NCBI RefSeq assembly: GCF_002483205.1
Contig: NZ_DLHM01000002.1
Span: forward strand, 310,001-374,000
Direction of reading: 5' to 3'
From: Flavihumibacter sp. UBA7668
GTDB taxonomy: Bacteria > Bacteroidota > Bacteroidia > Chitinophagales > Chitinophagaceae
Length of the DNA stretch: 64,000 bases
Shown here: positions 50,307 through 59,158 of the stretch, in pieces
Position numbering within the stretch: position 1 is the stretch's first letter
Layout of the letters: the number at the start of each line of letters is the position of its first letter
Made by a program: the position numbers and the translations under genes
The notes under the pieces: model-generated
What the model saw: only the letters and a program-made list of their open reading frames with translations
What the model was told of the DNA's origin: nothing
Databases searched by the model: none

Positions 50307-51539
50307 GTGTCACATTACCAGGAAAGAGCGGAAAAAGACTGTCTGAACTGTGGAACTCAGGTTGAGGGTCGATTTTGTCAAAATTGTGGACAGGAGAACA
50401 TCATCGCAAGGGAATCCTTTTGGAGCCTGGTAACCCATTTTGTGTACGATATCACCCATTTTGACAGTAAGTTCTTCGGTACCATGAAGGTTTTACTGAC
50501 CAAACCGGGACGATTATCAATTGACTATATTCAGGGTAAAAGGAATAGCCAGCTGCACCCAATTCGGATGTATGTATTCACTTCGGCATTTTTCTTTATT
50601 ATCTTTTTTTCTCTGTATAAGGCGGATAAAATAGGGAGATCTGAAGATGAGGAACGGAAGGAGAAACTGGAGAACCTTCAGCTGGCCAGGGATGTGGTTA
50701 AAGAAAAGCCACTTCTTTCCTCGGATTTACTTGAACGTCAGACAGCCCAAAAAGTACTTTCTGATCTGGAGAAGGAGATTTTGTTGATTGAAAAGGAAAT
50801 ATCAGATGATAAAATAGCGGATTCTATACGGGATCAGGAAAAAATAGATGTTACCGATTCACTCAAAAAAGCAGGCATACCAATTCCCGCAACTGTAAAG
50901 ATTAACAATCGGGACTCGAGCTTCTGGAAAATGGAAATGGATTCGGATAGTACAAATGATGCCTTTACCTCTTCTAATTATGAGTCGCTGGAGGCCTATA
51001 AACGTATGCAGGCTACCCTTCCTAAAGAAAAAAAAGACAGTTGGCTAAAAAAGGTATTTGTAACTAAAATTATTGCAGCTGCTGAAACAGGAAAATTGCA
51101 GGGTGAACGAACCTATCTCAAGAATTTCCTCTACAATCTCTTTCATAGCTTCCCTAAAATGCTTTTTGTTTCCCTACCTATGTTTGCCTGGTTTTTAAGC
51201 TGGCTGTATAGTCGCAGTAAGAATTTGCGATATTCGGATCATGCCATATTTACCATTCATCTTTACTGTGCCACTTTTATCTTTTTACTGGGAACATTTG
51301 CTTTGAGTGCATTACAGGAGAAAACAGGCTGGGGGATTCTTAATTTGGTACAGGTTATAGTTACCGTTGCTATTTATCTCTACATGTACAAAGGGATGCG
51401 AAAGTTTTATGGCGACAGTCGGGGGAAAACCATTGTCAAATTTATTCTGTTAAATATGCTTTCCTTCTTTATGATGATGGTTTTATTGGTAATATTTACA
51501 GCGATCAGTGCGGCTCAGGCAATAAATTCAGGACATTAA
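50307..51539 (+). CDS. DUF3667-family membrane protein with zinc ribbon
   Basis: This 410-aa protein starts at GTG 50307 (MSHYQERAEKDCLNCG); no ATG exists nearby and the start is supported by the conserved zinc ribbon CLNCGTQVEGRFCQNCGQ that follows. Next comes the DUF3667 segment HFDSKFFGTMKVLLTKPGRLSIDYIQGKR and a first membrane helix (MYVFTSAFFFIIFFSLY), a charged 150-residue linker and three more helices. Function unknown. It ends 10 bp before mazG. Confidence 0.88.
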   Translation: MSHYQERAEKDCLNCGTQVEGRFCQNCGQENIIARESFWSLVTHFVYDITHFDSKFFGTMKVLLTKPGRLSIDYIQGKRNSQLHPIRMYVFTSAFFFIIFFSLYKADKIGRSEDEERKEKLENLQLARDVVKEKPLLSSDLLERQTAQKVLSDLEKEILLIEKEISDDKIADSIRDQEKIDVTDSLKKAGIPIPATVKINNRDSSFWKMEMDSDSTNDAFTSSNYESLEAYKRMQATLPKEKKDSWLKKVFVTKIIAAAETGKLQGERTYLKNFLYNLFHSFPKMLFVSLPMFAWFLSWLYSRSKNLRYSDHAIFTIHLYCATFIFLLGTFALSALQEKTGWGILNLVQVIVTVAIYLYMYKGMRKFYGDSRGKTIVKFILLNMLSFFMMMVLLVIFTAISAAQAINSGH

Positions 51540-51549
51540 TTGACTAGTT

Positions 51550-52329
51550 ATGAAAGAAGCAGCACAGGAAGCATTTGGAGAATTGATTGGGATTATGAAT
51601 GATTTGCGGGAAAAATGTCCCTGGGATAAAAAACAAACCATTCACAGTCTGCGGCAGCAGTCCATCGAGGAATTGTATGAATTGGCGGATGCTATTTCGG
51701 CTGAAGACTGGAAGGGAATCAAAGAGGAACTGGGTGATCTTTTTCTGCACCTCGTGTTCTATGCGAAAATAGGGCAGGAGCAAGGGCAATTCAGTTTGGA
51801 AGAAGTGCTGAAAGGCATCAATGAGAAACTAATCCGCCGGCACCCCCATGTGTATGGAGAAGTTCAACTGAATAATGCAGAAGAGGTTAAACGGAACTGG
51901 GAACAAATCAAGCTGCAGGAGGGTAAAAAATCGGTATTAAGCGGTGTGCCAAAAGCATTGCCTGCAACAGTGAAGGCTATGCGCCTGCAGGAAAAAGCAA
52001 AACAGGTTGGATTTGAATGGGATCATTCAGCCCAGGTTTGGGATAAGGTGCAGGAGGAAATGCAGGAATTGCAGGAGGCCATCGCCACCGGCAATCAGGA
52101 TCATGTGGAAGAAGAGTTTGGAGATCTGGTATTTTCACTGATCAATTACGCACGGTTTTTGCGGGTAGATGCCGAGCATGCATTGTCGCGTACCAATCAG
52201 AAATTTATCAGCCGGTTTACGCAAATGGAAGAGCTGTCCCAACAAAAAGGACTTCAGTTGAAGGATATGAGTCTGGCAGAAATGGATGCTTTATGGAATG
52301 AAATAAAAGCGAAAAAAACAAGCAGTTGA
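51550..52329 (+). CDS. mazG: Nucleoside triphosphate pyrophosphohydrolase MazG
   Basis: This 259-aa protein has two MazG domains in tandem. The N-terminal one has LREKCPWDKKQTIHSLRQQSIEELYELADAI (EExxE metal motif) and ELGDLFLHLVFYAKIG; the second has VQEEMQELQEAI and EEFGDLVFSLINYARF. The enzyme hydrolyses nucleoside triphosphates, including aberrant ones, to monophosphates and pyrophosphate. Length and order match the E. coli-type MazG. Its stop overlaps the kinase start codon (TTGA). Confidence 0.95.
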   Translation: MKEAAQEAFGELIGIMNDLREKCPWDKKQTIHSLRQQSIEELYELADAISAEDWKGIKEELGDLFLHLVFYAKIGQEQGQFSLEEVLKGINEKLIRRHPHVYGEVQLNNAEEVKRNWEQIKLQEGKKSVLSGVPKALPATVKAMRLQEKAKQVGFEWDHSAQVWDKVQEEMQELQEAIATGNQDHVEEEFGDLVFSLINYARFLRVDAEHALSRTNQKFISRFTQMEELSQQKGLQLKDMSLAEMDALWNEIKAKKTSS

Positions 52330-55300
52330 TTCAATTTGTAATCGGAATATTAAAAAAGAATGCCTATTTCCTGCTGGCGGCTGCCTGGTTATTTACCATT
52401 GCCTTCATTATCAATAATTATTTTGTAGGAGCTTCCTCTGCGCCCTATCTGCGGCAGGCAATGGAAGAGCGGATTCAGATGCAGGAAAAACAGGTAGAAG
52501 CACTGGCCCAGGATACAGCATTGTTAAAAGTGCTGGCTGAAGGAACCTATGATATCGAGAATCTGCGCAGGCTTAACCGGAATAACCTGGGACTCTTTGT
52601 TTACAAGGCGGATGCTTTTAATAATTGGAAACTGCAGTTCTGGAGTTATCAGCAAACAGAACCCACGGATGATATCATATACAGTTCGGAAACGAATCAG
52701 CTGGTTCGCCTGCAGAATGGGGAATATGAATATGTGCGGAAACTCATTCCACTGGCAAGGGAGAAATTATTGATGGTGGCCCTGATTGAAGTAAGAAAAG
52801 AATACTTTGTTCAGAACAGTAATCTCTCCTCACTTTTCGTTGATTTCCCAGGTGCGGAAACATCTGTATCGATATCGGAACTTGAAACGAATTATCCGGT
52901 CAGAAGTGCATCCGGTCATGTTTTGTTTCATCTGCAACCCAGAAAGGTATCGGCAGATTCATCGCCCAATGAATGGGCGATTGTGATGGATATAATCGGC
53001 ATTATATTATTGTTGATTGCCATTCATAGTGCGGCCAACAGTATTGCAGAAACCTATGGATTTGCAAGGGGATTGATTTTTCTTGCGGGAACGGTAATAG
53101 GGTTACGATTATTAACCTATATGTTTGCCGGAACTCTTTCCTGGACGGAGTTTGAGCTCTTTGATCCGGCTATATACAGTTCCAGTTTATTACTGCCTTC
53201 ATTGGGTGACCTGTTGATCAATTCTTTTTTATTCTGCTGGATATTGCTCTTTATTTATCGCAAAAGCACAGGACTGAATCTGCATGCATTTCAACAGCAC
53301 TGGCTGAAATGGCCAATGGTTGCGCTGGGTGCATTTTTACTGGTGAGTCTGACTTTTTCATTCGCTGTTATTATCCGCAGTATGATTGCAGATGCGGCCC
53401 GGATATCCTTTAATGTGACCAATTTTTTCAGTCTGGATATTTATAGTTTCTGCGGATTTGTGGTATTGGCGACACTGGCATTGAGTTATTTTCTTGCTTC
53501 TTCGGTAATTCTAAGGGTATTGGCCCCCTTACTTCGAAAGTCCCCCCTTTATCTTTATGCCTTCCTGGCCGGTTTCGGCTTATTGCTCATTACGTTTATC
53601 CAGAGCGGGAATATTGTGGAGCTGAATATTTTTGTACTGCTCTGGTTGCTCGGTTATACCTGGTTGTTACGTCAGCCGCTGTTGATCACCAAAGATGACC
53701 GATGGTCGGTTTCCGTTTTGTTATTGTGGATTTTTCTTTATTCCGGTTCTATCTCGATGATCATTATTGCTGAGAACAGCCGGATTGAAATCGAACAGCG
53801 ACGGCGCACAGCAGAGAAGCTGGCTACGCAGGCGGATCCAAGTTCAGAGCGCTTACTTAGTATTGCGCTGACTTATTTTGATAATGATTTTCTCTATTCC
53901 AATTTTAATCGTTTCCGGCTGGCTTCTTCCAATCAATACCTGAAGGACAGTCTGATTAATAAAAATTTCAGTGCTTATCTGAATAAATACGATACCCGGA
54001 TTTACACCTATGATGCGGAGGAGCGCCCGCTTTATAATGATGCACCGGTATCTTTTGATACCCTCGATATTATTTATCGGATTGAAGGAAAGGCCACGAA
54101 TGTGTCGGATATGCGCTATTTCGAAAAAGCTTTTGATAAATATGCCTATATCAGCCGGAAAATGGTGACCGACAGTATTGGGGTGGCAATTGGGTATGTA
54201 TTCATTTTATCGGAACCGAAGAAATATAAGAACGATGCATTGGTGCCTGAACTATTCCGAACCAGAAAGGATTTTCTTCCGGATGAATATTCCCCTATTT
54301 ATAGTTATGCCATTTATAACAATAAGGAACTGATCGATTATTTCAATAATTATGCGTTTCCGACCCGGTTGGGAGATAAACAGTTGCCACCGAATAATTT
54401 TACCTATCGAAGAAATGAAGGTTATGATGAATTATGGTACCGGGATAATAGCAAGGTAGTTATCATAGCGCGATTGAATAATTTATGGCTGGAATCGATA
54501 ACGCTGGTGGCTTATCTGTTTACTACATTTTTGCTGCTACTGGGATTGTTTCAGTTGATTTCAGTGTTGATCAGATCCAGGTTACGTCTGTCCTATTTGC
54601 GTAAGGAAATGCAACTTAACCTGCGCACCCAGGTACATGGAACCATCATTTTTATCAGTTTGTTTTCTTTTCTGGTGATTGGGGCAGCAACAATTTTCTT
54701 TTTTATCAATCGGTATAACCGGAATAAACAGGAGCAGTTGAGCCGGGCGATCCAGATCATGACAAATGAGGTGCAGAATAAAATGGACAGCCAGACCTTC
54801 TTTGATTATATGTTGCGGTTGTACGACAGTGGTTACAATGAGTACCTTGAAGTGCTGGTAAAAGAGGTGTCGGAAATTCATGGAACAGATATCAATATTT
54901 ATGATACGCAGGGGGAATTGAGGTTGTCATCCAATCCGTTTATTTATGATAAGGGGATTCTGAGTTCGCGGATGAATCCGGAAGCCTATTACAGAATTCA
55001 CCGGCAGAAGCTGGTGCAGTTTACTACGGATGAACAAATTGGTGAAATCAGTTACCAGAGTATCTATTCGCCGGTTCGGGATGATGAGGGTAACCCTTAT
55101 GCTTACCTGAATATGCCCTCTTTTGATTCTCAGGCAGAATTGAAGAAAGAAATCTCCAATTTTTTGGTAACGATTATCAACCTGAATGCTTTTATTTTTC
55201 TGATTGCGGGAGTGATTGCACTCTTTATTACAAATCGGATTACCGCGTCCTTCTCTTTGATAAGCGAGAAGATGCGGGCGGTTAATCTGGGGCAGCACAA

Positions 55301-56081
55301 TGATGAAATACACTGGCATCGGGATGATGAAATTGGGGAGCTGGTGAAGGAATACAATAAGATGGTTTTGAAGCTGGAAGAAAGTGCAGCGGCACTGGCC
55401 AAGAGTGAGCGCGAGGGTGCCTGGAGAGAGATGGCCAGACAGGTAGCACATGAAATCAAGAATCCGCTGACGCCGATGAAACTGAGTATTCAGTATTTGC
55501 AGAAAGCAATCAATGCCAATAACGGGGATGTAAAACAGCTTACCTCCAATGTGGCGAATACGCTGGTGGAGCAGATTGATCACTTATCGAAGATCGCTTC
55601 TGAATTTTCCCAGTTTGCCAATATCAGCAACACGCACAATGAATTATTTGATTTGCATGATATCCTGCATTCGCTTTCATCCCTCTATGATTCCAATGAT
55701 CTGGTGCTGTTTGAATGGGTGCCGGTATCCGGACCGGTTTGGGTATTTGCTGATAAAACGCAGATGAACCGTCTATTTACAAATCTGCTGCAGAATGCGG
55801 TGGAGGCAACTGAAAATAAGGAGGAGCGAAGAGTTGAAGTGAAGGAAGAATGGCAGGATGATGCGATCATTATTTGCGTGAGCGATAATGGACAGGGTAT
55901 TCCGACTGAAACACAGTCTAAAATTTTCACGCCGAATTTTACAACCAAAACCTCCGGCACCGGTTTGGGGCTGGCAATGAGTAAAGGTATTGTGGAACAG
56001 GCCAGGGGGCGGATCTGGTTTGAAACCAGTGAGGCCGCCGGAACTAGATTTTATGTTTCCTTTCCTTCAGCCAGTTCTTAA
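52326..56081 (+). CDS. Large membrane sensor histidine kinase (NtrY-like), 1251 aa
   Basis: This protein begins with TTG 52326, which overlaps the mazG stop, so translation is coupled. It has about a dozen membrane segments in three groups (about 10-30, 220-480 and 720-810), separated by sensor domains (40-210, 490-730 and 805-950). After the last helix (FLVTIINLNAFIFLIAGVIALFI) come a HAMP domain, the H-box REMARQVAHEIKNPLTPMKL and an HATPase domain (NLLQNAVEATE, VSDNGQGIP, GTGLGLAMSKGIVE). No response regulator is adjacent. The 3' end overlaps the convergent PolX gene by 38 bp. Confidence 0.92.
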   Translation: MIQFVIGILKKNAYFLLAAAWLFTIAFIINNYFVGASSAPYLRQAMEERIQMQEKQVEALAQDTALLKVLAEGTYDIENLRRLNRNNLGLFVYKADAFNNWKLQFWSYQQTEPTDDIIYSSETNQLVRLQNGEYEYVRKLIPLAREKLLMVALIEVRKEYFVQNSNLSSLFVDFPGAETSVSISELETNYPVRSASGHVLFHLQPRKVSADSSPNEWAIVMDIIGIILLLIAIHSAANSIAETYGFARGLIFLAGTVIGLRLLTYMFAGTLSWTEFELFDPAIYSSSLLLPSLGDLLINSFLFCWILLFIYRKSTGLNLHAFQQHWLKWPMVALGAFLLVSLTFSFAVIIRSMIADAARISFNVTNFFSLDIYSFCGFVVLATLALSYFLASSVILRVLAPLLRKSPLYLYAFLAGFGLLLITFIQSGNIVELNIFVLLWLLGYTWLLRQPLLITKDDRWSVSVLLLWIFLYSGSISMIIIAENSRIEIEQRRRTAEKLATQADPSSERLLSIALTYFDNDFLYSNFNRFRLASSNQYLKDSLINKNFSAYLNKYDTRIYTYDAEERPLYNDAPVSFDTLDIIYRIEGKATNVSDMRYFEKAFDKYAYISRKMVTDSIGVAIGYVFILSEPKKYKNDALVPELFRTRKDFLPDEYSPIYSYAIYNNKELIDYFNNYAFPTRLGDKQLPPNNFTYRRNEGYDELWYRDNSKVVIIARLNNLWLESITLVAYLFTTFLLLLGLFQLISVLIRSRLRLSYLRKEMQLNLRTQVHGTIIFISLFSFLVIGAATIFFFINRYNRNKQEQLSRAIQIMTNEVQNKMDSQTFFDYMLRLYDSGYNEYLEVLVKEVSEIHGTDINIYDTQGELRLSSNPFIYDKGILSSRMNPEAYYRIHRQKLVQFTTDEQIGEISYQSIYSPVRDDEGNPYAYLNMPSFDSQAELKKEISNFLVTIINLNAFIFLIAGVIALFITNRITASFSLISEKMRAVNLGQHNDEIHWHRDDEIGELVKEYNKMVLKLEESAAALAKSEREGAWREMARQVAHEIKNPLTPMKLSIQYLQKAINANNGDVKQLTSNVANTLVEQIDHLSKIASEFSQFANISNTHNELFDLHDILHSLSSLYDSNDLVLFEWVPVSGPVWVFADKTQMNRLFTNLLQNAVEATENKEERRVEVKEEWQDDAIIICVSDNGQGIPTETQSKIFTPNFTTKTSGTGLGLAMSKGIVEQARGRIWFETSEAAGTRFYVSFPSASS

Positions 56082-57726
56082 ATGCTTCGAGATTAAAACT
56101 ACTTAAATTATGCTGCGGTGTTAGTCCGCCTTTTTGTGCAGCAAGAACTCCATACCGGATATCCTCAAATCCTTCGGTGCTGTGGGCATCTGGATTGATG
56201 GAAAGCAGGCAGCCTTTTTCTATGGCATAGGGAATCCAGCTCCAGTCAATATCGAGCCGGCGCGGATGCGCATTGATTTCGATGGCTACTCCATTTGCTA
56301 CACAGGCATCGATGATGATTTTATGATCGACAGGGTAACCGGGGCGGCTGAGCAGGAGACGCCCGGTCATGTGACCGAGTATACAGGTTGCAGGATGTTC
56401 AATTGCCCTGAGTAATCGCTGCATGGCTTTTTCCTGCGTCATTTTGAGGTTACTATGAACGGATGCGATAAGGAGGTCGAAAGATTGCAGGGTGGCATCA
56501 TCATAGTCGAGAGAGCCATCGCCGAGGATATCGGATTCGATGCTTTTGAAAATTTGAAAGGGCGCGAGTTTGGCATTGAGTTCATCAATGGCCAGGTGTT
56601 GTTCACGCACACGTTCGACCTGCAGGCCGTTTGCATAACCAGCAGATTTACTGTGATCACTCAATACCAGGTATTCATAGCCTTTGGCGATGCAGGCATT
56701 GGCCATGGTTTCGATGGATTCCAATCCATCACTCCAATTACTATGTGAGTGAATAATGGCTTTGATGTCTGCAATTGTGATGGTAGTTAAGGGAGCTGGC
56801 TGGTTGAGTGTGCGCAGGGCCTCCGGAAATTCTCGCTGATTGGGTGGAAGGTAATGGAATCCTGCTGCTTCAAATAATGCCTTCTCAACTTTACTTATGC
56901 TTGAATTGTCTTCCTTAGTGTTTGAGTTTTGCTGGAATGCTTCAAGAAAAATTGCACTGCAGGTGCTGGCGAATAAACGTTGGGTAAATTCTTCCGGCAA
57001 ACATTGATGGACAACCAGTTTTGCGCCTTCCGGTGCTTGTGCATGAATCTGATTTCCTTCTATAGTTAAAGGAAGGAATTGTAATTTCTCCAGGTAGTTT
57101 TGGATATCAGGCAGACTTGCTGTGCTTAGCAGATCAAGTTGAGTGATGATGATGGATTGCCGTTTGATATCACCATACAAACTGGTTTGATAGGTAGGGA
57201 ATTGTTGCTGAAATAGTTGTTCAAGTTGAAAGGCATAAGCTTCTATATCGGCGTATAAATACTGTCCCTTATGCGCATTATAAAACTGAATGGATTGTTT
57301 TACGCTTTCCTGCGTTTTTTCGCCAAAACCTTTGTAAAGAAGTAATCGGTTTTCGTTGCATGCATACAGCAATTCACCCAGTGATTCGATGCCCATTTCT
57401 TTCCAGATAGTGGCAATTTTTTTTGGTCCGAGTCCTTTTATCTGCATCATTTCAAGAATGCCTGCTGGAGTAAGTGCGGTTATTTCTTCCAATGCTGTGA
57501 GCTTACCTGTATCGAGCAGTTCTCCGATTTTTTTTGCCGTACTATCCCCGATGCCTTTTAGTGAAGCGATTTTTTCACGTGGTGTATCACTTAGTTGAAC
57601 TGGTAATTTTTCAATGGTGAATGCTGCTGAGCTATAGGATTTTGCTTTGAAGGAATTTTCTCCATGAATATCCATAAGTTTTCCCAACAGGCTGAAGTGA
57701 TCAGCGATGGTGTAGTTGTCGAGCAT
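56044..57726 (-). CDS. PolX-like protein: helix-hairpin-helix and PHP domains, degenerate polymerase palm
   Basis: This 560-aa protein has an N-terminal helix-hairpin-helix region (IASLKGIGDSTAKKIGELLDTGKL, MQIKGLGPKKIATIW) and a C-terminal PHP domain with metal-ligand motifs HSHSNWSDG, VLSDHSK, LIASVHSN, LGHMTGR and INAHPRRLD plus NPDAHS. In the family X palm the usual GSxRR...GDxD is replaced by SLYGDIKRQSIIITQLDLL, without the paired catalytic Asp. It is therefore probably a PHP nuclease or phosphatase that has lost polymerase activity. A -7-like TATCTTTG lies at 57738-57731, directly before the ATG, so the transcript may be nearly leaderless. Confidence 0.85.
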   Translation of the reverse strand: MLDNYTIADHFSLLGKLMDIHGENSFKAKSYSSAAFTIEKLPVQLSDTPREKIASLKGIGDSTAKKIGELLDTGKLTALEEITALTPAGILEMMQIKGLGPKKIATIWKEMGIESLGELLYACNENRLLLYKGFGEKTQESVKQSIQFYNAHKGQYLYADIEAYAFQLEQLFQQQFPTYQTSLYGDIKRQSIIITQLDLLSTASLPDIQNYLEKLQFLPLTIEGNQIHAQAPEGAKLVVHQCLPEEFTQRLFASTCSAIFLEAFQQNSNTKEDNSSISKVEKALFEAAGFHYLPPNQREFPEALRTLNQPAPLTTITIADIKAIIHSHSNWSDGLESIETMANACIAKGYEYLVLSDHSKSAGYANGLQVERVREQHLAIDELNAKLAPFQIFKSIESDILGDGSLDYDDATLQSFDLLIASVHSNLKMTQEKAMQRLLRAIEHPATCILGHMTGRLLLSRPGYPVDHKIIIDACVANGVAIEINAHPRRLDIDWSWIPYAIEKGCLLSINPDAHSTEGFEDIRYGVLAAQKGGLTPQHNLSSFNLEAFKNWLKERKHKI

Positions 57727-57998
57727 GGAGCAAAGATAAGGAAAGGGGGAAAAGGAGAAGGGAGAAGGGAGGAGGGGAGAGGGGAGAGGTGAACACCCGT
57801 CGGGTATTCGACGGGTGAAATGGTTTCAATGCTGGTTGTTCAAGTTTGGGTTGATTGCTTGAAGATGTGAATGTTGTATTTAGAATCTTGCTCCTGGAAA
57901 ATTAGCGCGCGCATTTCCTTTCTGAATTTCCAACACGGTGATTTTTCACCTCTCACGTTTCAACTCTTGTTTCACCTTTAACTTCTCACCTTTCACCA
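57727..57998. repeat. Intergenic region with purine-rich and TTTCACC repeats
   Basis: No gene is visible here. From 57735 there is a GGAGAAGGGA-type purine run, then a perfect hairpin CACCCGTCG / CGACGGGTG (57794-57817). From 57945 TTTCACCTCTCACGTTTCAACT-like repeats follow, the complement of the GTGAAAGG repeats seen elsewhere. It separates the PolX gene from the histone-like gene. Confidence 0.65.
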
Positions 57999-58000
57999 AT

Positions 58001-58035
58001 GAAAAAGCCCCGGAAATCCGGGGCTTGTATTTTTT
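58001..58035 (-). terminator. Intrinsic terminator of the H1-like gene
   Basis: The arms AAGCCCCGGA / TCCGGGGCTT with a tiny loop are followed on the minus strand by a T-run (poly-A at 58002-58006 on plus). T-rich sequence is also present on plus, so it may be bidirectional. Confidence 0.88.
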
Positions 58036-58051
58036 TGCTATAAGTCGAAAC

Positions 58052-58309
58052 TTATTTCGAAGCTTTAGCAGCTTTCTTAGCGGCTTTTTTAGGAGCAGCT
58101 TTTTTCGCAGCTTTTTTAGGAGCAGCTTTCTTAGCTACTTTCTTTGCAGCGGCTTTTTTAGGAGCAGCTTTTTTAGCGGCTTTCTTTGGAGCAGCTTTCT
58201 TAGCTACTTTTTTAGCAGCTTTTTTAGGAGCAGCTTTCTTTGCAGCTTTTTTAGGAGCGGCTTTTTTTGCAGCGGCTTTTTTTGGAGCAGCTTTTTTTGC
58301 AGTTGCCAT
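58052..58309 (-). CDS. Histone H1-like Ala/Lys/Pro-rich DNA-binding protein
   Basis: This 85-aa protein is made almost only of Ala, Lys and Pro, built from repeats of the pentad/hexad type KKAAPKKAA with a few KVAKK variants. It resembles the C-terminal tail of eukaryotic H1 and the Bacteroidota H1-like proteins, which bind DNA through the lysines and are thought to compact the nucleoid. It follows rpmA by 98 bp and has its own terminator; co-transcription with the L21-L27 operon is possible. Confidence 0.9.
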   Translation of the reverse strand: MATAKKAAPKKAAAKKAAPKKAAKKAAPKKAAKKVAKKAAPKKAAKKAAPKKAAAKKVAKKAAPKKAAKKAAPKKAAKKAAKASK

Positions 58310-58407
58310 TTTTTTAGAATTTAATGATTAGTAAATGGGTTTTACGCAGTAAAAATATAAACTAATCTGAAACTGCAAAATTTTTTTTGTTGTTTAATCA
58401 GAAATGA

Positions 58408-58674
58408 TTAAGCACCAACAGCTATTTCTCCAACAGAAACGATGGTTTTATTCGCCTTCGTTTTACGGAATTCAACCACGCCATCTGCAGTTGCAAACAG
58501 TGTGAAATCTTTTCCAACACTAACATTTTTTCCAGGATGGTATTGTGTACCACGCTGACGAACGATGATGTTACCGGCAATTGCAGGTTGACCACCATAA
58601 ATCTTTACACCCAGGCGTTTGCTCTGTGAGTCGCGACCGTTCTTAACACTACCTTCACCTTTTTTGTGTGCCAT
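58408..58674 (-). CDS. rpmA: Ribosomal protein bL27
   Basis: This 88-aa protein has the full bL27 sequence pattern: [51 protein letters not shown] and [18 protein letters not shown]. It is a 50S subunit protein whose N-terminus reaches the peptidyl-transferase centre. The start AHKKG is the mature type, without the extra peptide of Firmicutes. It is encoded directly after rplU (42-bp gap). Confidence 0.98.
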   Translation of the reverse strand: MAHKKGEGSVKNGRDSQSKRLGVKIYGGQPAIAGNIIVRQRGTQYHPGKNVSVGKDFTLFATADGVVEFRKTKANKTIVSVGEIAVGA

Positions 58675-58716
58675 GACGTATGAATTTTAAATGATAACAG
58701 TTGTGCTGTTATCAGA

Positions 58717-59019
58717 TTAAGCGATTTCGTTGATTTTAATTTTGGTATAGTGGGTTCTGTGACCAAGTTTCTTGCGGAAACCTTTCCTTCTTTTCATTTT
58801 AAAGGCGATCACTTTATCTCCTTGAAGATGATCAATGATTTCTGCTTTTACAACAGCTTTAACCGCATCACCAACAGTGAGGGTGCCATTGTTATCAAAC
58901 ATCAATACATCTGCAAATTCAACTTTGTCTCCGGCGTTTCCAGATATCTGGGGAACGTACAATGTTTGGTCCTTAGAAACCTTAAATTGCTGACCGGCTA
59001 TTTTAACAACTGCTAACAT
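58717..59019 (-). CDS. rplU: Ribosomal protein bL21
   Basis: This 100-aa protein starts MLAVVKIAGQQFKVSKDQTLYVP and ends FRKKLGHRTHYTKIKI, the bL21 pattern, with the central VLMFDNNGTLTVGDA. It is a 50S subunit protein binding 23S rRNA. The promoter is at 59041-59070. It is first in the order rplU-rpmA, as in most bacteria. Confidence 0.98.
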   Translation of the reverse strand: MLAVVKIAGQQFKVSKDQTLYVPQISGNAGDKVEFADVLMFDNNGTLTVGDAVKAVVKAEIIDHLQGDKVIAFKMKRRKGFRKKLGHRTHYTKIKINEIA

Positions 59020-59040
59020 AACTTACCAAAATTAGGAGTG

Positions 59041-59070
59041 CAAAGGTAAGGGGAATTTCCGTACCTCCAA
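59041..59070 (-). promoter_or_regulatory. Promoter of rplU-rpmA
   Basis: On the minus strand: TTG (59070-59068), exactly 19 nt, then TACCTTTG (59048-59041). This is a full Bacteroidota consensus about 22 nt upstream of the rplU start. Confidence 0.85.
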
Positions 59071-59158
59071 ACAGATTTTCTAAAATAATTAGTGCAAATT
59101 TAAGGAGTTTACTCGGGTTGAGGGCCTAAATTTGTCGCCATTCATCCATCATAGTGCT

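Noticed and set aside
57794..57817. Intrinsic terminator at the CACCCGTCG/CGACGGGTG hairpin
   Set aside because: No T-run follows on either strand, and it lies on the 5' side of the PolX gene.
57938..58324. Plus-strand frame rich in Phe and Ser
   Set aside because: It is the complement of the Ala/Lys/Pro repeats of the H1-like gene and has no other support.
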